Source: Lumbricus rubellus (Eukaryota; Annelida; Clitellata; Crassiclitellata; Lumbricidae). From it: DNA of 64,000 bases. Where the stretch lies: positions 19,144,931 through 19,208,930 of the forward strand of contig OX243814.1 in assembly GCA_945859605.1 (NCBI GenBank), given 5' to 3'. A model generated the notes under the pieces. It was not told the DNA's origin, made no database searches, and saw only the letters and a list, made by a program, of their open reading frames with translations. This document shows, piece after piece, positions 42,853 to 55,435 of the stretch. The position numbers and the translations under genes were made by a program. Position 1 is the first letter of the stretch, and each line of letters starts with the position of its first letter.

Positions 42853-45618
42853 GAGGAAAAGGTGTTCATGGATTTCTGCATCTGTCAAAGCATTTCTGTG
42901 CAGTTAAAAATAGTTAAAGTTGTTAATTGTCATCTGATTTTTGAATAATTTACATAGAGGATGGGGAGGGAGAGAGAGAATGTGGCTGTGCAGTTATAAA
43001 ACTTTCTTAGAAGAAACCCTGAATACTATGTCACAGTCACATGCATTTCTTACACAAACAATGGCACTCACTGTTATGAGACTTAACTTATACTATATAC
43101 AATACAATACAATGCAATATTCGTTTATCCATAAAATTAATACAGGAATGACATAGACACATTGCAGCTTACAAGTTCAGAGTATGATTACAGTTTGTCA
43201 TAACTTTGATGGCTGAGAATCATCTTTCAACATTTTAGCGCAAATTGCTGAATGCAACAGGCAGCTGGTTTCAACACGAGAAAGTTGCTACATCACATCC
43301 CGCTAAGAATATATTTGCCATGAAAACGTCTGATCATGCTAAAAATCATGCTACAAACAAGTCAAACTTCCTGTAATGTTTTTATGTTAAATTAAGCATA
43401 GACCAGTACACAGAACCAAGGGCATTTCCGAAAAAATTCAAACTTGGTACAGAGACAAACTCACATGCAGTTTTAGTTAAAGTACCATTCCAAAGCAATT
43501 AAGTAGTTAAGTAACTTTAGTACAGGTAAACTACTTTTAAAACTTAATAGAAAATTTCACTTAAATGAAAGCAAAAAGCATTTACTTCAATAGAGCTGCT
43601 ACATAACCAGTGCTACCTTTAAAGCAATACACATAGCCTTCAGTCTCAAGTAAAAGTATTTTTCAGCAAGTGAAATTAAAAAGTATCACTAAAATAATTG
43701 GTCACACTGTCAGAGTAAACAATAGAAATTATGTAACCGGGTATCTGTATCCATGCAGATCATATCATCTTGAGATGTACCCTGGTTAATTCGCTTGCTC
43801 CTGATCCGTGAAATTTCAATGACCCTTGGATACAAGGAGAAACCGTCAAAGCAAGTCCACAAAACCTTTTACCAACTTCCCAGGGGGGACTCATGGATTT
43901 GAACTGACGTCACAGAGGCTGAAACACAATTCAAATTAAGCACTCTGCAACAACATCAACTCCCTCTGGCATCTAAGATTTTATAAATAACATATCTCAT
44001 TGATTCTGGTCCTGCTCCCATTGCAAATTCTTCATTTTATTCATTTCTGGCTGCTGCTCAAAAGTGGAGATGAAATATTACATTAATTTTTAGTTAAAAT
44101 GTCTGCACCTCATGCACTGCCAGGAGTATGCTCTGATTTACTTAATAAGCTCATCGCTGATCCGTATACGTTTACGGAGCACCTTTTTACCGTGGATATT
44201 TCAACCAACCACCATCCTTACTATTCCATTTCAATGACAAGGCATCAACAAGTAGTCCATCAGTTAACATTGCATCACATGACTGCAACAAGTCACACAC
44301 GAATGGCAATCTTTACACATGTTGGCGACAGCGTTAAGCAACACACAAACTATCACATAAACTATCACGCACAAAACAATATCGGCAAAAACAAAGCTTA
44401 CGGATATGCACTGAGATGATGCGACACTTAACATGTTTCTATGCGACACTGGCAAAAATGTGATTCTCAACATGTCTTAATATGAGCAACAAGATGTAAA
44501 AATGTCACCAATGAGCATTAAAGTAATGCAAAGACTTGAGTCCAATAATATACATCTGCAGTCCGATTATAATTATTTGACGTTAACCCTGTAAAGATTC
44601 TGGCCAAGAACATTGTTCACAGAATACGCACTTGCAACAAAACGCACAACAAAAAGTTTTGACATTCCTTCCATTCAGCCAATACACACAAAAAATTCAG
44701 CCATTTTTTTGTATAGCAAAGGTCTAACAAGCTCCAAAAGACTGCTACCTAATAGCCATGCGGAGAGCATGCTGGCTCAAATACATAAACAAATGCACAG
44801 AAATAATCATTTTGACACATATAGAATTTGTCACATATATCTTGAACCGAAGCCAAATTATACTCAAATATTGCTTTAGTACGAACTTAACCACAACAAA
44901 ACGTTTTTATAGTAAAAAAAACTGTACAAGAAATCAATCATTTCTGCTAACATATTAAAACTGATTAGTTTATCTTGAAATGGCAGTACTAGACAAATGC
45001 AAAGCTGCTACAAGTGCCACTAATTAATTAATTAATTAGTACGAAGAAGGCTATGCCAACAGAAAGTTTATGATATTCAGAATTCAGCAGGTGCTCATAA
45101 GAAGTCGGAAGACCTTGCTGCACATTGCTTCCTCGTCAATTGGAAGCCATACAACTTGTGCTAGACAAAAAATACATAGCCCAACCAAGATGCAGAGGAC
45201 AGATCGGGAAGATACACAGAATGTGCAGTGGACACGCTTGCACTGTCAGGCAGACAAAAATCTTCTACCAATATTATTATGATGATCAATATCAACCATT
45301 CCAGTTTCTCTGCTTCTAAAGAATGGCTTCTATCCACAAAAAATAGCAAATAAAATGACAAAAATAACCAGGATGCTTAACAACATGTATGAGTAATTAC
45401 TAAGAACAGAGCTAATAATATTATTACTGCAAGTGTTAAAACTTTACAGCCACCTATAATCAGAATAGCAATACGCACTGGTTCCACTGACAACAAATAC
45501 ACTGCACAGCTGTATTAAACGCAGAAACTGCAAATGACATCAAATGCAGATCTGCAACACGAAAATTATTCTCATTCGATGTACAAATACCGATGGGTAA
45601 TGTTCACTAAAAACATTG

Positions 45619-45738
45619 ACAATAAGTTGTCTGCTTAGTTTAATATTATTAGAAATATTATTAGAAGCAAAACAACAACTGCTAAAGTCTAAGACTGATA
45701 ATTTCTAATAATATTAAACTAAGCAGACAACTTATTGT
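45619..45738. repeat. 38-bp perfect inverted repeat with 44-bp loop
   Basis: The arms 45619-45656 and 45701-45738 are exact complements (acaataagttgtctgcttag onward). It is a potential foldback MITE or long hairpin RNA. Confidence 0.9.
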
Positions 45739-47976
45739 GACTTTAAAACTCTCTTATTAACAAAAGTTACAAGCCACGTTCAACAGGTGAACCAAACAAG
45801 CAGCCAAGACACAACTTCTGTGATTCTTAACTTGGCTTCTTCCTTACCCTTTCCCAACCTTCTTTTTCGTATCAGTTCGTATTAAGGTCATGCTGGACAA
45901 GGTAAGGACTCTAAGGAGTGTTAGGTCAAACAACAAATGGATAAATAATGCTACGTACAGGACAAACTATCATAAATAGCAGACAGGACAAACTACAGAT
46001 AAAATGTATAAAAATGTTTCAGCTTTTGACATCAAATGACAACAATCACAAGTGGCTCTCCATTGTCTCCAACAGACTTTGGAATAAATTCAAAAGAAAT
46101 GCTTTCGATTTAGATCCTGTTCAAAGCAATGGCAACAGGTCATTGTACCAAGACTTCACCATACTGCTGAACAATTGGCTCCAAAAATATACGAATATAA
46201 ACACAATGAAAAGAAAACTAATTAGCAGCAGTTTGGCAAAATGCAGAAAGTTCAGCAGAGTATTGAGAGGCAAAAATCAGCACAAAATCTACGGCTGCCA
46301 AATTCTTTTCTACACAGCCATGACAAAAGATACACAACATTTTCGGCTTAATTAACACAATCTGCTTGCATTTCCTTACGCATTCAATCTGAAAAATTTC
46401 AATTCATTTCATTTATTAATTCTTTTCGACCACTTCTGAAATAAGCAAAATTAGAAAGATATGGCAATAAAGCATTACCAATGTTTTGAACATAATATGA
46501 AAACTTCAAAAAAATGCGATTTGTAATAGAATTTCATACAACAAGCAGAAATTTTGTGGACTTCACTGTTTAAATTTATGTTTAAAATATGCAACATTTT
46601 GCAACATTGGAAGAAAATCAGCATTAGACCAATTGATGAGAGCACTCTATTTTACAATTCCACTTTAGGAATAAAACAAAATTTGACTACTCTACTTTAC
46701 CAAATCACTCACTATAAACCCCAAAACTTTAGATATAAACCAATATTACATTTCCAGTTAAGTTCAAAACATGGACAGTTTTTAATATGACATTCGGTTT
46801 GACAAGAAACCACGCGAATATTTATGAAAGTGTCTGGAATCTCATGTTGTTCGGTGCTATTCCACAGTTAAATATTACAAAACATTTACGAATATTGAGT
46901 AAATAACAAAACTTTAAAACATACTCACACACAAATACATGGCAGTTGGTTAAATACTGAAAGTATGCATACAATCAGACGCCAATCAGGACCTTTGAAC
47001 AGGCAACTGGGGCATACTGATACTGAATTGAGACGATCTAAATATACATCACGACTCTACAACTGGTGATTAAATAGGATCCTAGTCGGTGAAACAGACT
47101 CATAACGACTAAACAACAATTAATATCAATTAATATTACACAGTGGAACACATGCAAAGTTCTACTCATCTATAGGTGAATATTTATCAACATTGTTTAT
47201 GAACTACACATTTAAAGGCAAACCAACAGTAGTTCTGAAGGCTCACCAAATGTAACTGATATACAATTCACTATAACCATATTTGATATTGCTCTCCTTC
47301 CAAAGCTCAGAGGTGCACAGGATCATCTAAAAGAACATCGGTAGCACTGTAGGGCAATTGTGAGTCAACCCACCATACTTCCATCCCCCCCAAGGAAAAC
47401 TCAACAAAACATTAACATAAATATATACTGGCCACACAAAATTTTATAAGAAGTCAAGTGAATTGTAAAACTAATCTACAGTTTTGCAATTTCAAAAGCT
47501 TAAAGATTTGCAGACATTATATGAAAAATCAGCGGTAACTAATCTACATACATATTTGGAAAAAAATAAAACTATAAAACCCATGAAACGGATCTATAAC
47601 TTAAAACTTGCTGTAATTCTCTCCAATATTTAATTAAATTAATCTTGGAACAAATTCCAAAAGCTTTGCACAGCCTGTACACATTCAGATCCGGTGGTAT
47701 CAATTTCAGATTCAAGAGTAACCATTTCAATTCATTTATTTATATAAATAATGCCAATATCAATTGACAAGCATCAGTTACCAGATCTAATCAGCCGCAT
47801 GAAAAGAATAATTGCTAGGCTAAACCAAAACACATACGTATCAGTTGATGGTTCAGATTGAGGACCATTTTTTACAAATCAAATATACAGAATAGCAGTG
47901 TAAAGGATTTCCACACGACACGCGTGAATGCATGCAAGAAAACGTACACAAACCGTTTGCTTACACACAGGCAAGC

Positions 47977-47979
<3 letters not shown>

Positions 47980-48009
<30 letters not shown>
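47980..48009. repeat. CA dinucleotide repeat
   Basis: About 14 CA units. Confidence 0.95.
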
Positions 48010-48012
<3 letters not shown>

Positions 48013-48404
48013 CTCAAAAACAGCATCTCCCCACTCACTCTGAAATGTTCCATCCTCCAACCTCATGAAACAGTCACACCTCATTCAGGCCTCTATCATG
48101 AAGCATTCAGTTCCGGCCGTTCAGCCCCTCACCAAGCTCGCTCATTCACGCCAAGTGGTACAAAGTTCTAAAAAAAACACAAAAAGATTTAAAACGTTCA
48201 AAACCACTTCGTTCCAAGTTCACCCAAAACCCGAACATCCACCAAACCCCCTACCCTCTCCCACATCCTCTCGAACACAAACTTGGGATCGTCTGTCAAA
48301 AAGGAAAACACTTCAACCCAGACCCCCCCCGACAAATCCTTTCGGTCCACACAGAATATCTATACAAGCCTGTGATAAGGTGGGGGGCAGCAGCAGCAAA
48401 GTAT

Positions 48405-48806
48405 CTAGTTCATGTCGTTGGGGTCCGAGACGTAATACTGTGATGGTACGAGCTTCTCCGAATGGCTCGACTCGCCCGACTGAGCGACCGTTCGCTCGGT
48501 GATGTGCGCGAGTCGCCTCTCGATCGAAGGAAACTGCAGCTGGCGACCCTCGTGGTTGCTCTCACCGTCGGTGCAGAAGATGAAGACAAAGACTATTGTG
48601 AGGCCGCCGACAAGAGCAATCGTCGGCCAGAAGATGCAGTGCACTGCCGTCGCGACAGTCACAACCTCGAGTATTGCATAGGTGTGATCATGCGGGTCGT
48701 AGTAGCACGTGAACGTGCCGTACCCCGGTGCAGCGTAAGTCTCAAAGAAATTCTCCACCGATCGAATGTTGTAGACCGTAATGCGGTCGCAACGGTGGTA
48801 CGAACA
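48405..48806 (-). CDS. KCNMB-like exon 2 (loop C-terminus, TM2, tail)
   Basis: 402 nt from a gtgttgtag acceptor to the stop. It encodes CSYHRCDRITVYNIRSVENF, the FTCYYDP loop motif, TM2 (VHCIFWPTIALVGG and IVFVFIFC) and a charged Ser/Glu-rich cytoplasmic tail ending DPNDMN. The first codon is complete, matching the phase-0 donor of exon 1. Confidence 0.88.
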   Translation of the reverse strand, partial: CSYHRCDRITVYNIRSVENFFETYAAPGYGTFTCYYDPHDHTYAILEVVTVATAVHCIFWPTIALVGGLTIVFVFIFCTDGESNHEGRQLQFPSIERRLAHITERTVAQSGESSHSEKLVPSQYYVSDPNDMN

Positions 48807-51550
48807 CTACAACACCAGAGGAAACACGATTGTTTTCAGAAGAAAAGCATGAAACTTCTTATGATCGGTGATAAATAGACATTTTGAAATTATACGTCTT
48901 AGCAAAACTTTTCATCATCAGCTGTTCATTTGTCAGTTTTCTGATGATCAAGCAATAAAATTTAAAGATGCAGGACAATTTATTATATTACAAGAACATC
49001 TCTGAGATGCGCTCAAATTGTAATTTAACGTAAAAGTAGTCAAGCTTGAGAGAGAAAGACAGCATTGCAGATAATTTTTGGTAGACATCATCAATTCGTT
49101 GATTTTGGAACCCCTTTAATCGAATACAAAATAGTCTCTCACAAAAATGTTTCCAAGGAGCAGATTGCAAAATGCTACTTAAAGAGGCCATGAGACTCAG
49201 AAGCAATAATCTCCAAGATCCTTCGAATTCTTGCACCATTAAGAAATAAGACCCTTCCAGAAGTTTAAGCTTAAAATATATCCACAGGCTGTTGTAACTC
49301 ACTCTAGCAAAGGACCATGCTTCCAGGATTCAATTAAATTACAAAGAATAAATCTAATATGACACACACTGCAGAGTTTCGCATGCCACACACGCACACG
49401 GACATCCTGAAGTTGCCAGATTAGATTAACTGCTTACTTAAATTCACTAACCCGGCAGAATGATAAGTCAATGAGCTGAAAGCATTTTAAAAATTGCAGC
49501 AAACACTAGCATTAATTAAATGGAAAATAACAGATTAATGGAAATCAACCAAAACGTTTAAGAAAAGCAAATTGAGATTAAACTAACCCTTTAATGCCAG
49601 AGGGTTTAGGATTTCCCATACCATTTACTACCATCTCGGCATTAAAGGGTTAAGAAGTACACGTACGAAAGTCAGTCTGAACAGTCGGCTTAAGTGAGAC
49701 AATTAAAAATATCAGAATATGGATAAGATCCAAAAGAAAAGAATATGCAAATAGCACCATGTTCATTGTTCAAATACCAAAGTGGTCTGTTGATAACTAA
49801 AGAATAGTCTCGAACAGAATCCCCTTATCTATTCATCAGCTACATGGTCTTCGTATCTCTAAAAAAGCCTGCGTTTTCATTTACTCCAACAAATCACTTG
49901 AATGCTTTTGTTCATTGGGTGTTTTACATAGTTAAGTTGTGTCATTTATCTTCTATTAATACGTTTTCCAGATAATCTTTGTGCTACAATGTGCTTCAGT
50001 AATTGGCTGTCAAGCGCAATTGTGTTTTTTATTTTCGATGATTGCTGGGTGGCACTATTAGTAGGATTTTGTCCATCACCACAAATAATGTTAATCATTA
50101 TGTTCACTGCAACTAAATTGAACTGAATTGAATGAAACTCCTCCATTGGAGAATGTGTTCAGTATTTATCAAGAGATAAATGACAATGTTCAGTAACCTT
50201 AACCCTGTAATAGTGAGCATGTACTGAAGTGAATGGCAACCAATACAGCTTATCGATAAATATAAATGGTCAACACTTTAATGATAGCCGCATTGGTTTC
50301 ACAGACTTTTCCTTTAGTGAACACAAGTTTGACGTCGAAGGGTTAAAGAACTCTTGTGACTCATTTTGTGTAACTTCTTCAATAAATCCTAGACTATCAT
50401 CACCACAGAATAGTCAGCTTATCGTACACACATAAATAACATACAAGCAAGAAAACTTAACCCTTTAGTGCCGAGATGGTAGTAAATGGTATGGGAAATC
50501 CTACACCCTCTGGAATTAAAGGGTTAAAGAGCTGATCAATCTGAAAGATATAATTGCTACAGTGGCTGCTGTAACCGCTGCTTACATCCTGTGATTTTAT
50601 CATTTGCTAAGCTATATGACTCTTGACTGTGTGTACATTTGCCTGACACAACAACATCAGACGTAAAACATAATGATCAGACTCAAAATTTGAAACCCAC
50701 AGGACTTGCCTCAACAGTATAGTCTTCCATTCTGATTGTGGGGCATATCAAAGTCAGTCACTATTGCACTTTTCATTTAATTCATTTGAAGAATTTATAT
50801 AGCACCCCTTCAAGAAGCCCACTCAGAAGCACTCCCAGTCCAACCATGGTGATACAAAAAGGTTTTAAGGAACCTGCAAAACGCTGATGAATCGGGCGTA
50901 TCTCCAAAGGGAGACTAATCTAGACAGATGGACCTGCCTGCAAGAACAACACTATGGTAGTTCAGGCATGTCAGGATAAAAGAGTGGCAATATATTTAAT
51001 CTTTCTCTGAATGACCCTGATCCAAATCGTTTGCTTAATGGAGTACTTACAAAGGGTGATTCATAAACAGTCTCCCAAAGTTACATATATTAAAATGTGA
51101 TCCTTGCTGAGAGTGATGCCAAAGTAACAGATCTTTAAATGTGTGCCCCAGTCAGAAAATGCCGCTGCTATCTTAAAATTACGATTCATTCGCCAAACAA
51201 ATGTTTTGAGTTATGAACTATCTTACCTGCAGAGCATTTTTCTGAAGATTGTACGTTTCATACGAGTCATACAGCGTCGCGTTGGTAACAAACTCTTCTT
51301 CCACTGTACTAAAATTGACCAAGACTTTGACGCAAGGATACTGCGACTGACATGATGAGCTTCCATCTGTAGTACACGTACACTTCACCATTTCATTTGT
51401 CTGTTCCGAATACGACGCCATGCAACTGCTCTGCTCCATGTGTCGAATAAAGACGTATGGCTTCACATACAGCAGTCCAAACGCGACCAGCAGGGAGGCC
51501 CCAATCAGGGCCAGAACGATCCCAAAACCTAGACAGTAACTTGTGCGCAT
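48405..51550 (-). CDS. BK channel beta subunit (KCNMB-type), two coding exons
   Basis: Joining 51550-51227 and 48806-48405 on the minus strand gives 241 residues. KCNMB proteins are two-pass membrane subunits that bind the pore-forming Slo1 subunit and tune calcium and voltage sensitivity at the plasma membrane. Seen here: TM1 at about residues 7-30; an extracellular loop with eight cysteines and two N-glycosylation sites (NFS 80, NAT 90); QYPCVKVLVNFS, matching the family's QYPC+xVxVN; CSY at 109; FTCYYDP at about 140; and TM2 containing FWPTIALVGGLTIV, matching the family FWPTxxxxGG signature. Both ends of the 2.4 kb intron are GT-AG and phase 0. The cytoplasmic tail (about 55 residues) is longer than in vertebrate members. 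No alternative start is visible upstream in frame before a stop. Which vertebrate member it is closest to cannot be said. Confidence 0.88.
49587..49649. mobile_element. 63-bp piggyBac-like MITE, copy 1
   Basis: ccctttaatgcc...ggcattaaaggg with inverted ends, right flank TTAA and left flank CTAA (one change). It lies in the KCNMB intron, in inverted orientation relative to the copy at 50461, with which it is nearly identical. Confidence 0.8.
50203..50342. mobile_element. 140-bp TTAA-flanked element
   Basis: Starts CCCTGTAATAGTGAGC and ends ACGTCGAAGGG, flanked by TTAA on both sides (50199-50202 and 50343-50346). Only the outer CCCT is clearly inverted. Probably a diverged piggyBac-like MITE. 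Confidence 0.55.
50461..50523. mobile_element. 63-bp piggyBac-like MITE, copy 2
   Basis: ccctttagtgcc...ggaattaaaggg flanked by perfect TTAA on both sides (50457-50460 and 50524-50527). It is the reverse complement of the copy at 49587, with a few substitutions and the same length. Confidence 0.85.
50775..50900 (-). mobile_element. LINE 3'-tail remnant
   Basis: tcatttgaagaatttatatagcacc and ttcaagaagcccactcagaag are the diverged complement of the 3' hairpin of the local CR1/L2-like LINE. Located in the KCNMB intron. Confidence 0.65.
51227..51550 (-). CDS. KCNMB-like exon 1 (N-terminus, TM1, first half of loop)
   Basis: 324 nt from the ATG at 51548-51550 to a CTGCAG|gtaaga donor. It encodes MRTSYCLGFG, a hydrophobic TM1 (IVLALIGASLLVAFGLLYV) and the cysteine-rich start of the loop. 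The cytoplasmic N-terminus is only about six residues, shorter than vertebrate members. The frame stays open about 20 codons further upstream without an ATG, so an upstream start exon cannot be excluded. Confidence 0.85.
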
Positions 51551-54116
51551 TTTCTCGAACGCATATGCCTCTATCGTATAAACACGATCAGATAATTCTA
51601 CATGCTACATGCGAAAAGCTTCACTGCATCTAATCATTAATACTGAACCATCGGCCAACGGCTGTACAACGCACAAAATTAAAAGTCTAATATTTCGTTT
51701 AGAATTTCCTACGTGTGAGACAACTAAATGATCGGCACATTCGCATCATTTACGTGTGTAACGACGATAAATAAACAGTATTTCTAATGTCGTCTGGAGC
51801 TTTTAAGCAACCAAAAACGACATTTTGGCACATATACATCGTCCTTTAAAAATATCCAATAGTCTCCAGTCGACTTAATCTGGTAACCATGCGCCATCTG
51901 GCAAAATTGATAATAATTAAACAAGTAAGTAACTAGGGTTCAGAGCAAGAGCTCTACGGATTCAGAGTTAATCTAAATGCGTCATAAACCTGTTTGGACG
52001 GATGATGCTAACAGAAATAGAAAAATTAGCACATGGTTTCCCACAACAATGATTACGTGTAGAGTAGTGTTGCAATCTAAGAATGGCTGCAATCATTGCA
52101 AGGGCAAAGAAAGCAAGAAACCTCGGTGATAAATAAAAAATTGAGAACTGTTTCACCATAAGAGACTGGTGTCTTGCCGCATCCGTAGACCTGCAGCTGC
52201 TTTCTGCTGCGCTCCTTAAAACGACGAATAAGCAAAAGCCCAGTATATCGTCATATATGACTTGTATTGTACCTTGCAGAAATAATAATTATGATTCTAT
52301 CACTTTGCCTGTTAAATTCTCGAAGACCCTCCAATGTGCAGTTGGCATGGTCGTATTTAATGGTATGGAATGGCTCTGCATTGCTGCAAATCCGATGAAT
52401 GGGACTGCAATCACTACACGGCATAGACAGACGAGCACAATGCAATTAATTCCATGCAGTTAGTAGTATGCCCACCACCAAGGTCATGATTCTATGTGAG
52501 ATGCTTTGTTGGAAGGGAAGCCAGTACAAAACACCCCACATAAGCTCAGATAATGATGTGGTCAGTCTTGGCAAATCTGCTGATGAGTGCACTTGATGAA
52601 ACGTCAATGGTCCATCATCAAAACTGATTAGCTAATCGTTGACAAGACTCAACACTCCAGTCAACATCGATATTTTTACTCATGACTCGTCAATCTCCAT
52701 GTTCCAGACCGCTACATTCACGCAGCCTTCATTTGGTCTGTATAACACCACTTGTGGTATTGGTGGCCATTGAGACTGGTGTCTTGCCGGAACCCTAGCC
52801 AAAAGCCCAGTATATCCACAAACATGACTTTTATTGTACCTTGCAGATATAATAATTATGATTCTATCGATAAATAATAATAATAATAATTATCCCTTTG
52901 CCTGTTAAAGGGAGACAGAGGGTAGTAGTGTAGGGCTTACTCAACATGCCTAGTGCGGCAGTGCCTCTGTTAAAGAGACAAAGACTACCAGGCCTTTTGA
53001 CTGCATAATCTTTAAAATGCCATGATGTCAGGACTAGTCTTCTCAATTCTATGTTTGGGAATTTGACAGAACACTGTGGCAGCCTAGCCACAAATCATAT
53101 ATTGCATGAAAAATAATTTCATTATTTCCAGTAATCTTTGAATTACACTTAGTATTCAAGTTCTCCATTTAAGGTGTTATTTTAAGTTTGTTTCAAAGAT
53201 ATTCCTGGTTTACTTCAATTTAAGAATGAAGGCCTTCAGCTCATCCATCTTCCATAATTAATTGCCCCTAACCAGTTTGATCAAAGCGGCCCTGTACGCA
53301 CACGTGGATGGAACAAGAAGTAGAGGAAGACCACAATCATGCGAATGCCGTTAACTTTCTGAATTCATATACAGCGCCTTTTCTTTCGGCTGAGCTACAG
53401 CACTATGCAAATCATCTTATTAAGTATACTAATGAGTTTTCTACTCTGATCTAGTGTTAAATTTCATGCGTAGAAAACATACTGACAATGTTTCTGTGAG
53501 AACGACATCAATCCAACACTTGGATGTATTCACAAATTTCACACAACAGACCAACTGGTCTAACAACATCATCCACCAAAACCAGAAATTTAACATCAGG
53601 ATATGCCCCGATCAACTTAAAGGTCTCATCTGCACATCAGGCAATGACTTGAATTCATACCATTAAACAAACTGTTGATCTATGAAATTCCTCACAAATA
53701 CTCTTAAGGAACATGCCTAATAATATTATTCAACATACTGCCATGAAACACCTGCGTAAATTTCATTTCAATATTAGTAAAAAAAATCTATTTCCTTTGT
53801 TTTTTTGCACGTATACCATAGCTGTAACTTAAACTTAGTGTGGTATAAGCATGTACATTGTACACTCTAAACAACATAAATACAAAGATCTGTAGACTTT
53901 GAAAGTAAGGCAAGACAAGAATCAAGGATTTTTAACAGATCTTAAATCAAGGATCAATGCTGAAAAATACAAATGAAAAGTGCAACAATCTACGTTTCAA
54001 AACAAGTTCTCTTCAAAAACAACTTCTTTCGTAGTATCACACAACGCCCGATCGACCGCAAAAAGGAAACCATCTACAGTCGGAATTGAACAATTCGCTC
54101 GGTTCGGATAAAGAAA
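51551..54116. other. Intergenic region between KCNMB-like gene and zinc-finger gene
   Basis: No exon is recognised. A ~145-bp repeat occurs twice in direct orientation (about 52161-52315 and 52769-52912, both with gagactggtgtcttgccg, aaaagcccagtatat and ttgtaccttgcaga). A decayed LINE-tail-like string (ttcatatacagcgcctttt) lies at 53360-53400. The region just below 54117 is the expected 3' UTR of the zinc-finger gene. Confidence 0.5.
52161..52912. repeat. Direct pair of ~145-bp repeats
   Basis: Copies at 52161-52315 and 52769-52912 share gagactggtgtcttgccg, aagcccagtatat, ttgtaccttgcaga and taataattatgattctatc, and both end in ctttgcctgttaaa. Family unknown. Confidence 0.7.
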
Positions 54117-55435
54117 TCAGTTCGCAAAAGAAGTAAGGCCGCCAGCTGCATCGTCGATTTCAAGAACGTCTTGTTTGTGCGCCGTTCGTTCATGTCGTGT
54201 GAGTTCGCCAAAGCGCGCAAAGCACTTGCCGCACGTTTCACATTTGATTGATTTGTCCTCCTGATGCAGACGCTTGTGGTAGCGCAGGCTACACGAGTAG
54301 GAGAACTGTTTGGAGCAGATTGAGCACGAGTAGCGCTTCACCCCGTGGTGAGCGCCGTTCATGTGCTCCTTCATGTTGTGCAACCGTGTGAACTTCTTCC
54401 CGCACATCGGACACTCGTTTCCTCCCTCGTGCAGCCGCCGATGGTCCGCGTTCTCCCTACCGGTGCTCATCTCCTTCCCGCAGATCTTGCACTTGTACGG
54501 CTTCTCACCGGTGTGCAGGCGCTTGTGCTTTCCGAGATCACCAGCCGTTATGAAGCGTTTTCCGCACGTATCGCACTGGTAAGGCCGCTCCCCAGTGTGC
54601 AATCTCCGGTGTTCCGTGGCCGTGTAGCTCCGCCCGAACGCTTTCCCGCAGATGTCGCAGACGTACGGTTTCTCGCCGGTGTGCGTTCGGTGGTGATCGG
54701 CGTACTCCGGGTACGTCTTGAACGACTTGTGACAAGTGTTGCACTGATGGATCACCTTCGCTTTCACCGATCGTGACGCTCCCCTCCCAAACTTTCGCGG
54801 CATCCTCTTAGTCTTCGCCACCACCTGCACAACCTCCCCAACACCATCACCTCCACCGGAAAACGACGGTTCGACTACGACGGTCGCTGGAACGAAATCC
54901 GCGCTCGTCCCATCGAGCTCTCCGACCATCGTCCTTGAGATGACGTCTCGGATGAAGTTCTGCTCGTCCTGCGACGTTTCCTGCAGAAGCGTCTCCTGTT
55001 TCACGTACACGATCTCGGAAGAAACGTGCGGCTCAACGTTAGGCACGAAGTCGGCCGCATCGTACGTCGCCGAATACTGCTGGTCCTCGATGTTATCGAC
55101 GTATCCCTCCTCTTCACACGACCCCGGAAGGTCAGAGGGCAGCACCTCGCTTTCGTTCGCCTCCTCCTTGCACGCAACTGCGTCAACGACTTCGCTGACA
55201 AGTCGTAAGTGTTCTGAAACGGACGCAACTTGCGCAAAGTCTGAATGATCCTCCGGCGGTGTGTCCATGACGACGGCTTCTGGTTTCAAACGTTTCTTGA
55301 TTCTGTTCTGCGAATCGTGCGTGTACGAGTGGTCGAGACCGCTGCCTGGAACGCCTGACCTCGATCGAAGTTTCGACGTGACCTTTATGATTTCGAGCGG
55401 CTGCTCCTTGCCGAGACTGACTGACAACTCCGACC
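54117..55435 (-). CDS. BTB-ZF exon 3: linker and seven C2H2 fingers
   Basis: 1319 nt after an aattcag acceptor to the stop at 54117-54119. The fingers begin CNTCHKSF, CDICGKAF, CDTCGKRF, CKICGKEM, CPMCGKKF, CSICSKQF and CETCGKCF. Fingers 1-4 are joined by canonical HTGEKPY-type linkers. Finger 5 has longer spacing between its last residues (HMNGAHH). This exon is noticeably GC-richer than its surroundings, as expected for selected coding sequence. The upstream in-frame ATG at 55448 lies before the acceptor and is not the start. Confidence 0.92.

Larger units (their letters stand above)
41101..48404 (-). other. Gene-poor block, possibly long 3' UTR of the KCNMB-like gene
   Basis: No domain-bearing exon on either strand. 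The plus strand is visibly A-rich and T-poor for several kb, meaning a T-rich minus strand downstream of the KCNMB stop, and interspersed repeats are sparse. Minus-strand AATAAA signals are visible at about 41577-41582 and 47733. A hairpin (42814-42852), an inverted repeat (45619-45738) and a CA repeat (47980-48008) lie inside. The ORFs at 44099-44419 and 45948-46355 have no recognisable features. Confidence 0.4.

Noticed and set aside
44099..44419. 106-codon plus-strand ORF as a gene
   Set aside because: No domain, no splice support and an A-rich low-complexity background; expected by chance.
45948..46355. 135-codon plus-strand ORF as a gene
   Set aside because: Same A-rich background, no recognisable motif or neighbouring exons.
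48462..48878. 138-codon plus-strand ORF
   Set aside because: Antisense to KCNMB exon 2, whose protein motifs are unambiguous.
54345..55248. Plus-strand ORFs over the zinc-finger exon
   Set aside because: Antisense shadows of a GC-rich coding exon with clear C2H2 and linker motifs on the minus strand.
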